From: Typha latifolia | Taxonomy: Eukaryota > Streptophyta > Magnoliopsida > Poales > Typhaceae | Direction: 5' to 3' | Length of the DNA stretch: 64,000 nucleotides | Assembly: GCA_019914945.1 (NCBI GenBank) | Contig: CM034099.1 | Location: 1-64,000, forward strand | Shown: in pieces, positions 11,316 to 21,721 of the stretch | Layout: the number at the start of each line of letters is the position of its first letter | How positions within the stretch are numbered: position 1 is the stretch's first letter | Position numbers and translations under genes: made by a program | The notes under the pieces: model-generated | Told to the model about the DNA's origin: nothing | The model's input: the letters and a program-made list of their open reading frames with translations, nothing else | The model's database searches: none

Positions 11316-14300
11316 ATCATAGCCATTGTTTCTCTAACACAGAAATCCATCTCCAGTGAACTTCGGGGATGCAAATTGAACTCCGACGTCCTCAAAATAT
11401 ATGATTTTATTTTATTTCTTTATTTCTCTCCTCTCTTCACTTTAGTTTTTTTCTTTTCGGTTTTTCCTCTCTTCTTCTTCACTACGGTGGAATTTTTTTC
11501 CTTTTATTTTCTTTTCGATTCTTCCACTCTCTCCTTCTGTTCTCTTTTTTATTGTGACATTTTTTTCTTTTTGGCTCTTCTACTCTTTTCTTCTTCATTG
11601 CGACGGTATTTTTTTCTTTTTGGTTCCTTTCTCTTTTTTCTTAGTCACTTTCTCTCTCTTCTTTTTCTTCACTGTAGCATAATATTTTTTCTATGGTTTT
11701 TTTCTTTTTGGTTCCTCCACTCTCCCTTATTCTTCACTACGGCAAATTTTTTTCTTTTTTTTCTTCAGTTTTTTCCACTCACTTTCCTTCACTACATAAC
11801 CAGAAATTTTTTTTTCTTTTCTTCTTAACTAAAAATCACTACATAACAAATTAGAGAGAGATAGATTTATTTTGTATTTAAAATTTTCTTATCTTTTAAT
11901 TTTCCAAATTAAATATTTTATTTGATCTCTGTTTAAATATTTATAGTATAATTAAATTGACTCCAAGAGAGAAGTCACAAGATATCGATGTTGACTGGCA
12001 ATATCGTTATTAATTAAGATAAGAAACATGTCAAATGCAACTAATATAGAAAGGAAATGAGTGACAGTGTTCAGCCATCTGAAATAATATTTGGTTGAAA
12101 GGCAAAGAAATATAGCAGTTTGCACTCAAGTTATTTTGGAAGCAAAAAATAAATGTCAGCCTATTTAATATGTAAAAAGAATAATAAATAATTCGCACAA
12201 CGAAAAGAGTCAATAGTTCGTCAAGAATTAATGCATGACCGTGAAACAATTGATGATGATAGTAGTAAGCAAAGTGAAAAAATGATAAGGAGAGATAGAT
12301 GAGGAAGGTAATAAGAGGGACCAAAATATACAAAGAGAATAGGAGAAGAAAAGGTAGTGATGGTAGCTTTCAAAAATCTTATATAAGTTTACATGCAAGG
12401 AGAAAGAGATTATAGAGGTTGTAGTTTCAAAACTCATGGTGTCACTGTAGAGTCTGAAAATATAAAACCAATATATATATATATATATATATATCTTCAG
12501 AAAAAAAATGATTGTATATAGACCACTATCAAGACAGCTCTTTTAAGAATATAAAAATATAAAAGAAGCATATCGGTAGGGTTATCTCTAATTTTTCTTC
12601 TATAATCATTTTTTTATTGTAGCTAATAGTCTTTATTATCACACTATGGTAGATGTTATATAATTAGTAGAGTCCGGAGTTCCACCTCTTAGTTTAAAAA
12701 ATATTGCTATTAAATTTCACACTTATATTGAGACATTTAAAAAGTATTGGGATGAATTTGGTTATACGCTGATGTGATGAGTGGACTATATAAAATAGGA
12801 GAAATATAATTAGTTTCTTAGTATACTCAAGTATGGGAATAATATATTTGAAGTTTATGGATGCTATTACTCATTTCAAAAGTGTAAATTATATTTTTCA
12901 GTTGATGAATGAAGTAGTAGAAGAAATAGTTTTAAAAAGGGTAGTCTAAATGATTACTGATAATGAGCAAATTATAGAGTTATTGGACAATTATTATAAT
13001 GAAAATAAAGCATTTATATTAGACATCATGAGCTGCACATTGTCTTAATCTTATGTTGGAAGATATTACTAAAAATTCTTAAATTGACATAGTCATACAT
13101 AAAGGTTAGATGTTGACAAATTTTATATATAATTATGGTTGAATTCTTAATTTACTTAGCCAAGTGTCTGGTAGTAGAAAGATCATTATACTCAGTTTCA
13201 TTCAGTTTTCTCAAAAAACTTTTCTTCCATTCAGTCTTCTCAAAAAATTAAATTAGCTACTTATTTTCTAATATTGGAGAGTATCATGTGATATAAAAAT
13301 AAAATTATGCAGATATTTACATCAAAAGAGCAATTTATAATATTTAGAATTTTACATAATTAAAAGGTAATTCAATCTGACTTGAGCGGCCGATATAGCT
13401 GATATGTATCGTTTCTTTTTTTTTCTGGTGGCCGATCTAGAGTTTTCGAATCTTAGTTTCATACTCTTTAAGTGTCTATGGCATAATTACAGGTGATGCC
13501 TTCAACAATCTATGTACTTAGTTACTTACAACATATATGAACATGCCTGAATCTCGGTAGAAATTTTTTTAATTAAAATCAGGGTCACTGGTAATTTATG
13601 GTTTGCTGCATGATGTCCACTTTAAGCATTCTTTAACTTGTGTATATCTGGTGTGTGTATAGAGATAATTTAATTATTATTAGCAGATGACCACACATGG
13701 AATCTCTATTGTTAGCTTTGCAAGTTTAAGGTGCATATCACTAGTTATCTGCGTCAAGAGTAACTAGTCTGACTGGCTCAGACAAAAATGACAAGGAAAT
13801 CTCAAGACTTATCATGTAAATATGAAATATTTGGAAAAGAGATAGAACATGCTTATATAGTACGTTTTGGAATCATGAACAATTTATCCTCGAAGTCATG
13901 AGGGCTGCTGGGATGATTTACACTAGATTCTATATATAAGCATGCATTATTTCTTTGTTAATGATAGAAGATCTCATGCTTAAATTTTGCACTTATATCT
14001 TCTTTTATGTAAAGATCTCTCTACTTTTGAAGAAAAGTTGCAACTAAAATATCCAGAAAGGATTTGAAATTTTGAGTAAACTTGCCTTAACTAATGCTCT
14101 TTATTTTTATGTGGCTTGAACTTCGAGCTAATAACGGGATCCAATTAATTGAAGTAAGGTTGTATTTGTATACTGTCAAAATGTTTATGCTTTATAATAG
14201 CTGAATAGTTGTGAGATCTTTTCTATTTTTTTAGATGTTCTGTTATTTTATAATTTTATTCAGTTTTGGCATGTACTGGTTGACTCATAAAACCAATATA

Positions 14301-15977
14301 CTTTTGTTGCAGCTGATGAGGTGCTGATAATAAAAAGCGTGACACATAGAGATTTCAACAAAATGATAAAGGTAGCACTACTCAATGTTCTGCCTTCTAC
14401 TTGGAAACAGATCTTGAGTTTGATATGTTGTAGTCTGACTTATCAATCTTATGATAAGGGGTAATGTTATTCTTGATTATGACTAACAACTTCTGCAAAC
14501 ATGTCATTTATTCTATGAAGAAATTTGTTAGTATCTTTGTGAATTGTAGGTATAAATAGACTGCTTCTGTTGTGCAGGAGCTTCCAAATCCTGTTTATCT
14601 TTTCCAAGGTATTGTACTAAGAAGGGGTGCTAAAGGAACTGGAATGAAATCTATTGAGCTGGCCCTGTCCATGTGTGACATTGTTGACATATACGGTTTT
14701 ACAGTTGATCCTGGCTATACAGAATGGTAAGTGTAAATGCATAAAAAAGGTTCCAATGGCAGCTAATGCTCAAGCTAATTTAAATTTTCTCTGTCTGTTT
14801 AAAGGTACCTTTTTTAATCATTTGAAGAATATTTGACTGCCTAAGTAGTGAAAATTTTGTTTCTTTTTTCACTTTATCTTGCCATGTTGAAAGTTTAGTC
14901 TTGATTTACATGGTACTAGAACAGAATCTGCTTGTGGTATTTTATTTAACCTGAATATTCTTTATCTCTGATGACAAAGGGCATCTCATGCATGTTGAAG
15001 AAGCAAGATTTTTTCCATTTAAAATCTTTGTAGTTTCAGTGACTTTGCAGCATTGATATGTTGATAGGGATATTTAACTGTTAAGAAAATCAGTAACCAC
15101 AAGGATTAGAATTAGTGTAGAAATCCTAAAATTTCCTGCACCCAGTGCTTGTTATCTGCAGAATAGGCTCACATTTCTCTTGAAACATGAGAAACAATTT
15201 TAATCTGAATAGAAATTGGACTTGGATTCTTTCCTTCTCTTTTTTCCTTTTACTAAGGTGTTTCTTGTTAGGTGTTGTAGGAGTAACTGAGTAGAAAGAA
15301 TTTCATGCACTTAGTGTTTGGCATATGCAGATTACAATTACATTTGCTTTCCATAATTTGAGTTTCATCTTAATAAGTTTAAGATATGAATACATGTCAA
15401 CCATCTCTCATTCCTTGTTAGGACAAGGTACTTCTCGACACCTAGGAAAGGGCACAATCCTTTGCAAGGGCGGGCTTATTATCAACTTTTGGAGTGCCTA
15501 GGAGTAAGAATTCTTTAATCCATCTCATTGGTCTCAATTGCATGGGCAAAGTTTTGTCTCACCTACCAAGACTACTTTCTATATACATAGGTAATCAGGA
15601 TCCATTCTCCAATGAGATCACAGAGGAAGCAAGATTGGTCAGACCTGCCAAGTAAAGAAATAATTAGAAGATCGCACTCTGCTGCTCTGCGTTTGAAGAA
15701 AAGGCAAGCTGGCCAGCCAGATGATTTGGGACCTTACAGTAATTGTAAGGTATGGGGTGATGCGGGCACTGGCAGTGGACCTATTTCCGGATCTGAAGAT
15801 ATGAGCGTCACTCGCAGGAATTCGAATTACAACAAATGGGAAGTGCTTCCATTTGATAGCCTAAGAAAGGAAGCACGAGACCACTATATTCAAATGGGTG
15901 GCGTCTCACTATATAAGATGGATGGAAACAAACTGGACGATCTTGTCTGCGTGAGGCACACTTCATCATCAAGCTGA
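8056..15977 (+). CDS. Sialyltransferase-like protein (GT29), Golgi type II membrane protein
   Basis: Plant GT29 protein related to Arabidopsis MGP2/SIA2 and the rice STLPs, known for roles in pollen tube growth and linked to the Kdo/Dha-type sugars of rhamnogalacturonan II. Eleven coding exons keep frame: 8056-8170, 8267-8343, 9539-9625, 9722-9799, 9873-9964, 10063-10264, 10544-10634, 14313-14371, 14578-14726, 15422-15503 and 15591-15977, about 472 residues. Residues about 14-32 form one hydrophobic signal anchor. The sialylmotif L region begins at about residue 183 ([11 protein letters not shown], then [13 protein letters not shown]). The S region lies at about 285-308 ([24 protein letters not shown]), followed by the [17 protein letters not shown] segment resembling motif VS. 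Intron 7 (10635-14312) is 3.7 kb and full of repeats and transposon debris; intron 2 holds a MITE candidate. The donor and acceptor sugars are not shown by sequence. Confidence 0.92.
8987..9457. mobile_element. hAT-like MITE candidate in GT29 intron 2
   Basis: The left end reads taagggataatttgg and the inverted right end taggggctgtttgat, similar to each other and to the common plant hAT terminal motif. The interior is purine-rich (gagaggagaggagag). No convincing 8-bp target duplication is seen, and there is no coding capacity. Confidence 0.45.
11229..11313. repeat. (CT)n microsatellite in GT29 intron 7
   Basis: About 42 uninterrupted CT dinucleotides. It gives false open frames of alternating Ser/Leu or Arg/Glu on the two strands. 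Confidence 0.98.
11460..11830. repeat. Imperfect pyrimidine-rich minisatellite, unit about 60-70 bp
   Basis: The pattern cttcactacgg, then a T-run, then ctttttggttcctcc and cactctc recurs about five times with divergence. It follows the CT microsatellite inside intron 7 of the GT29 gene and gives a false Phe/Ser-rich reading frame. Confidence 0.75.
12470..12494. repeat. (AT)n microsatellite
   Basis: A run of about 12 AT repeats in GT29 intron 7, just upstream of the decayed hAT sequence. Confidence 0.9.
12655..13420 (+). pseudogene. Decayed hAT-superfamily (DUF659) transposase
   Basis: Fragments in shifting frames match the plant hAT transposase with DUF659. These are a segment like [13 protein letters not shown] (about 12740), a block like [20 protein letters not shown] followed by [18 protein letters not shown], then MITDNEQ, and the diagnostic [12 protein letters not shown] at 13032-13067. 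After that come [14 protein letters not shown] residues. Several in-frame stops and frameshifts show it is dead. It lies in sense orientation inside GT29 intron 7. Element ends were not identified. Confidence 0.8.
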
Positions 15978-17716
15978 GAGGAGAGTGTCTGTCTTAAGCG
16001 GTTCATTCATTTGTTACAGCAGAGAAGAACTGTATTCTTAGACAACTAAATTTTGATTGATTTAGTAGTTTTACTTGGACACTTGGCAAGATGGACGGCA
16101 CGGCTGCACCTCATCTGTTTCATGTCAGCGTGGTATTGCAAGCAGTGTGAATGTGGTGCCGCTTATCTGATTTGATGACATTAGAGGACCCTTTCAAAAT
16201 ATGATAAATGTAGATTGATGAGTGCCATTTGTCGTCGAGATATTGCATTTCCTGCAGGGTTTTCAACTCACTACAGCTCTTCATTGCTTGGCAGAATAGG
16301 ACCATATGTGAGAACATTGTTTTCTTCTTCCTCCAAACTTGGCAACCCAAAATTGTTTGAGTAGCATATCTTAGAACAACCACATCGTCTTGCTGGAAGC
16401 AGCTAGTGGAGATCACAATATCTTGGTAATGATCCAGTTTTCGTAGCTAAAGCAGCTTATGGATAAAAAGCTTCCCACGATAATTGGGCCAGGTTAGAGG
16501 GGTGATATAATTTTGAGGTGGGCTCTCAATTTGAATGCTTCCCTCTTGATCTCAACGACGTTGATAATAAACAGGTGGCCGTGTACTCAACCTTTTAAGA
16601 GTAGTATTCGTACGCCGTGCAGTCCGCCAAATCTATGGTATCACTACCACCACAATCATAACGTTTGAGCATTACAAGAAAGACATGACATCCCTGGTGG
16701 CTGGTGTCCTTGTTCTAGTGTAAATTAGCACTAAAGACAGTAGTGATCGGCATAGCAAGTGCCATTTCATGCTGTTCTGCTATTATAAAAGGAAATCTGA
16801 TCGTTCCAGAGATGTTAGCCAGAAAGGTAATCTGAGTGCATGAAACAACCGCCAAGTCTATGAGACCTTCAAGCCATTAAAACAAGTTGCCGTAGAATAA
16901 ACGAAATATTATTGCAGGCAAATAACGCATCCAAGTTACTTGTATAAAAAGTGAAAAACATGCGGAAAACAAGCTGTGCCTCTTCCACAACAAGCTGGAA
17001 GGCAGCTGCAAACCACAAATTTCGTAATGAGTCTTTCAGTTATGATGAGTCATAATTTGCAAGCACTATAGTATTATTTTCATTAGCGATGTCACTAATA
17101 CATTCCCAACAACTGATTTACATAGTTGAAAACTTGAATTAGAAGATAGATTCGTAGGAAATCCAAACAGAAGCTCAGTATTTCATCTCCATGCAATTTC
17201 CTACTTAGTCTTTACGGTGGAGACCCTCTAACAGCAGTTGGTATAATATAATGGACAAGGATTCATTCAGCATCACCCTCAACATTGCATCTTCTTTTTC
17301 CAGTTATCACTTCCAACACTGGACTTAATCTCTGACTTTTGCACCTGAAGGCGACAACCTTTCAACAAAATCAGATAAGTACTTCTAAAAATGTTAATCT
17401 TTCTGACATCCATTAAACCAAATTAATCTTAACTAAGGTTAAGCACAAGTTCAAGTTCATGTATTCTATAACATCTCTTTATAATTCACAACGCCAACCA
17501 GATTCAACAGCTCTATCCTGGAAGATCAGCACCATTGAGCCCATCACAGCTCATTTGTATTATAAACTACAATTTCCAACTAGGCAAAATGTTTCAACTT
17601 GGGTAACAGATAATACTGCACTATTTCACCAACAGATGTCCAATCTTTCCTCCAAGACACAAAATCACATATTAGAGGTAATTAGCATGTTTGCAAAAAC
17701 TTCTCTTTTTGTAAAA
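15978..17716. other. Convergent intergenic spacer, left part
   Basis: 3' flank of the GT29 gene, facing the 3' end of the RHF2A-like gene. AT-rich with no supported gene; the open frame at 17459-17764 lacks any recognisable motif. Confidence 0.5.
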
Positions 17717-17814
17717 GGTTTTTTACATAATTGTTATAAAAAATATTTAAAATATCATAATTAGCACGGCATTTTTTAAAATATCATAATTGCCATTAAA
17801 ATTATTTTTAACTA

Positions 17815-18764
17815 GAAAATTTTGTATATAGCACTCTGCTTTTAACGAAATTGTAATTTATACTATACATCTTTACTATTTGTAAATCGAACTCTATGAT
17901 TTAGCAAATATGTGCAAAAAAAAAACTCTGGTTTAGACCCAAATGGTGCACTGCCCTAGACTTCTCTAAGACCTTCTGCCTCGACCCCCCAAATGGCTGG
18001 TGATTCTACATGAGCCAGCGACGGTGGCTCTGCGGCTTCCGGCATGGGCTCCAGTGGCACTTCTAGATCGGAAGCCGAGATGTCAAGCGAGCCTGCCAAC
18101 GGTTCCCACCATCACGTCGTGGACGTTGACCTCTAATAGTTTCCCGGCTATGTCAAGCAAGTTGGCGTTGTCGGCATTGTCGGGTAAAGATCCCGATGTA
18201 CTGTGCGAGTCTCCGCATGTTGCTAGAAATCCAAATCTCGATTGCCAGCGTTGTCAAGTAGAGGTCCCGATGCACCACATGGGTCTTCTTCTATTGCCGA
18301 AGTGCTAAATCCTGACAAAAGAGGTGGGGATGCGGATCTCAGGTTGTCGATGTTGTCGAATAAAGGTTCCAGTGCATCGTGCGGGTCTTCCACCGTTGCC
18401 AAAGTTTTAAATCCCGACGTGGGAGGTAGGGATGATGACAAAGGAGGAGGGTTGGGTTTAGATTATAAGGTGGAGGAGTTGAGGTAAGGTTGGATTGGAT
18501 TTAGTTGAGTTAAGTCTAGTTAGGTTTGGTTAGCTTGGATTGAATTAGTATAGGTTAGAAAAATATAAATTGGTTGAAGGTATTTTCGTAATATTTTTAG
18601 TATAGTTAACTTAACTTAAATATTTGATTAAATTTAACTAATAAAATAGTATGATATTTTCTATACATATTCGGTAAATTATAGAGTTTAATTTATAAAC
18701 AGTAAAAATATGGAGTGTAAACCACAATTTTATTAAAAGGCATGGTGTTACATGTAAATTTCCC
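17815..18764. mobile_element. Nested non-autonomous Mutator-like element with GC-rich cargo
   Basis: Terminal inverted repeats of about 98 bp (17815-17912 and 18666-18764) align along their whole length; examples are gcttttaac/gccttttaat, aaattg and aactctat. They are flanked by 9-bp direct repeats matching at 8 of 9 bases: ttttaacta at 17806-17814 and ttttcacta at 18765-18773. Long TIRs and a 9-bp duplication are the Mutator superfamily signature. The interior (about 17940-18480) is clearly richer in G and C than everything around it and contains degenerate internal repeats, as in Pack-MULE-type captured DNA. There is no transposase. Confidence 0.75.
18177..18430. repeat. Degenerate internal repeats of the Mutator-like element
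   Basis: A motif beginning ttgtc, then (a/g)a(g/t)-rich sequence and cccgatg, occurs at 18177, 18251 and 18353, with spacings of 74 and 102 bp. The last two units translate on the minus strand as related segments of about 33 residues (PPTSGF... and PPLLSGF..., each ending near LLDN or LFDN). The first unit appears to lack about 28 bp. Confidence 0.65.
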
Positions 18765-19280
18765 TTTTCACTATTTCAAAATTGCCACTATGATTAGTTT
18801 GTGAGAAACATTTATAGAATCTCCATAGCAAATAGTTTTTAGGGTGAATAAATACATATTAGATGACTAAAATACCCTTCTTTTTTAAGTTTAAAACATA
18901 CAATATTTGTCTCTGCCTTTTTTCTTATCGAGAAAAACATAAAACTTTCTTTTCTTCCACTATGATATTGGTATCATTATTAACCTTTAGTACCATTTTA
19001 AGCAATTTATACAAGGGCAAAATGGTGAATTTTATCTGTGAGTAGTCAGATCTAGCTAACGAGGTGGCACTTTTTGAAAGGGTATATCATCTCCAGCGGC
19101 AATTATGATATTTTGAAGAATGTATGCGGTAATTATGATATTTTGAAAGGCAATTATATAAAAATCCCATTTCAAAATTCACACTTAAAAACTACAAATG
19201 CAGGTTGAAGTTAGAGGTGTACATTCAAAGATGGATACTGATAGCATGTTCGTATAGGTTTTGGCAATCAATCTGTAGTT

Positions 19281-21721
19281 TTAATTTGAACTTGAAGTTG
19301 TAACACAGGAAGCTGATGGGTTGTTATTTTGATGAGTGCTAGAATTATTCTCTGTAGCCCTCTCATTACTTAATTCCGTAGCTGAATGATCCGAGGTGAT
19401 ATCTACGGCTGACCCACTTATTCTTCTATTTTGTCTGTTGTCCAAACGCTCCATCATGCTCGAAACAGAAGCAATTCCAGCATTAACTTCTCTTCTAACT
19501 TCAGAACTAAGATCTGCAACGGATGTGTTACGTGAAAACAACCTCTCCTTCCATCCATGAGTACTCTTCGTAATAGACTCTTTGCACCTGAGTAAAAATA
19601 AAAGTAATATTCAATTATCTTATCCCTTTCTAATTTCTCGAGAGCAATTTCTTGAGAGCAACAAATGGAACCTTGGAATACCTCATTGAGACAGCATTTA
19701 GGCGAGACTTCAAAGATTCCGAAAAGGATTGGATATCTGATGGTCCAGCTCTATCTTGGATAACTGAAGTCGATTGTCCAGCAGAAGTCCTGTGAAACAT
19801 TGCAAAAACTCATAACTTTTTATTACCTTAGAACAGACAAAAGTGATGGTAAGACCATGCAAAAACATAGATGGCCCCCTATCATACTGGTCACTAGGAA
19901 GTCCAAGACTGCTGGCAGAGTAGCTACTCCCAGATGATAATGCAGCAACTTGATCGGCTTGAGTTGGAATTACCCGTGGGCCTCGGTTTGTGGCTTCCTC
20001 TCCTGAAGCAGTAGGCGACTGACTAACAGCTAAAACAATGGAATCTGGTTGGACCTCTCCTCTTTCCCCAGAAGAAGCAGAAACAGAGCCAATAGAAGGT
20101 GCACTTTGATGTGTAGACAAAACCAAGAACTGTGGACGGCCGTGAGCTCCTGACCTATCCCGATGTCCTTCTCTTCTAGCAAAGTTGTGTGCTCTTCCCA
20201 TTGTAGCAGCAGCAGCTAAGTGCTGAATAATACGCTCTTCAAATTCAGCATCATTTCCTCCAACTGGTAACTGAGAGTGGATTCTTATATCAATTATTAA
20301 AAGATAAATGTGTCACCTAGCTGGAGTAAACATGCTTAACATGAATTAGAAGTACCCACATGTTGCAATTCGAAATCTCCAAGTGTAGGAAGGTGAAATA
20401 TTGTGGTGTTTCGTGATTGATTATATCTGATAACTCTCTCTCGTTCTACAGCTTCAAGTAGTACTTGGCTGTTATACATAGTAAGAAAAGTATCATACGA
20501 ACAACAAAAGACAACAAAAGGTAAGTCATATATTGGAAGGGATTTTCAACTAAAATGAACCTGGTCGGATCCTTCAAACTGATAGACTGCCAGCACATTG
20601 GGCATTGAGAACTTCTCTGGCACCTGGACAAACATGTAAATCGTAAGTTCATAACTTGCAATTGTGAATAGAAGATCGACAAATGGGCTAATCCTTATAA
20701 TTCAAAACACAGAGTTGTATGTATACCCGAAAATAGTAAACTAAAAGATATGTTGCAACTTGCAACTTGTGCTACTAATGTTTCAATGACTTTTAATGCT
20801 TAAATGTATAACACAGGTTTGAGATAAATTCACGTAAATGCAGTTGACCACTAGTAAAATGAAATACATGCCTTTCTAACACCCACAACTTAAAAAAAAA
20901 TTAGCGTGACCCAGTCCCTCTCTTCCCCACCTCTCGCAGTTAGTTGCGAGAGGTGGGAGAAAAAGGTGCCGGACTCCACTCCACCCTCACTCTCCCCCTC
21001 ATCTCTATATAAATTCCAAGTTTCCAACACCCCCTCTTGCTCTCTTCTTTTCGCAATCTCTTTCTCTCTCTCACTCTTCCATCTCTTCCTCTCTTTTCTC
21101 TTTCCGAGCCGCTGAAGACCTTGACGTGGACCGTGGATCACCAGCGGCCATTATTCATAGATTACTACTAAGAGTCACGTGGATCTCTCTATACGAGGTA
21201 CATATGATTTTTTGAAGTGGGTGTTTCACTTACACACCGTTAAAGACAAGAATAATTATCTAATTAGTATATAAGTGCTTGAAAGACAATCCACAAAACT
21301 GGTCCAAGTGATAAAAGGAGAGACAAATACTTATTATCGTGCAAAGCTAAAGAAACCAAGGTAACAATATCAAAGACAATATTATTCTTAATCCCAACAA
21401 CTTCTTGTTGGCTAAAAATAGTAGAATACTAATTATTCAGAAAAGTACCATTCAAGAATACATTGAAGATGAAACTCATGCTTGCAGCTAGTCACCTGGA
21501 TAACCAGCGAAAAAAAGGAGTCATGAGGAGATGAAAAATTTTGACGCAAAATACAAACTGATCAGACACCAGAATCTAGAGGATAAAATTCCAAAACAAG
21601 CACATACTGTTGACGGATCACTTTCGCAGAAGGCTTCAAGACAAATGCTGCATGCATCCTCACAGGCATCTTGGATGCCCCCTTCCACGAAAGCCGCAGC
21701 CGACGATAGATGGCTCTCCAT
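19281..21721 (-). CDS. RHF2A: RING-H2 E3 ubiquitin ligase, RHF2A type
   Basis: E3 ubiquitin ligase of the RHF1A/RHF2A family; in Arabidopsis these promote degradation of the CDK inhibitor KRP6 (ICK4) during gametophyte development. Seven coding exons (transcript order): 21608-21721, 21449-21495, 20561-20623, 20360-20468, 19888-20270, 19682-19789 and 19281-19587, giving 376 residues in an unbroken frame. The N-terminus MESHLSSAAAFVEGGIQDAC is the family signature. The RING-H2 zinc ligands are C24, C27, C42, H44, H47, C50, C61 and C64 (C3H2C3). A basic MGRAHNFARREGHRDRSG segment and a Ser-rich tail ending in an RLFSRNTS...MMERLDNR region follow. Possible acceptors upstream of the ATG suggest 5'-UTR introns reaching to about 22.29 kb. 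Intron 3 in genomic order (20624-21448) contains a GC-rich insert with a perfect hairpin. Confidence 0.94.
20926..20957. repeat. Perfect 13-bp inverted repeat (hairpin)
   Basis: Arms cccacctctcgca and tgcgagaggtggg are separated by a 6-nt loop. They lie at the edge of a GC-rich, pyrimidine-rich stretch (about 20905-21160) within the otherwise AT-rich second intron of the RHF2A-like gene. Confidence 0.85.

Larger units (their letters stand above)
17717..19168. mobile_element. Outer TIR (foldback/MULE-like) element, interrupted
   Basis: The left end (17717 to about 17795) and the reverse complement of the right end (about 19098-19168) align over roughly 75 bp. Both carry two copies of aaaatatcataatt followed by (a/g)cc-type sequence, and the tips read gg-tttttt-a and gggattttta. 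Without the inner element it would be about 0.5 kb. The flanking 9-mers agree only weakly, so the superfamily is uncertain. No transposase is seen. Confidence 0.6.

Noticed and set aside
11220..11828. Long Ser/Leu and Phe-rich open frame, and an Arg/Glu frame on the other strand
   Set aside because: Produced by the CT microsatellite and the pyrimidine minisatellite; lies inside a GT29 intron.
18000..18487. Overlapping frames on both strands
   Set aside because: Lie in the GC-rich cargo of a TIR element; better explained as repeats or captured fragments than as a gene.
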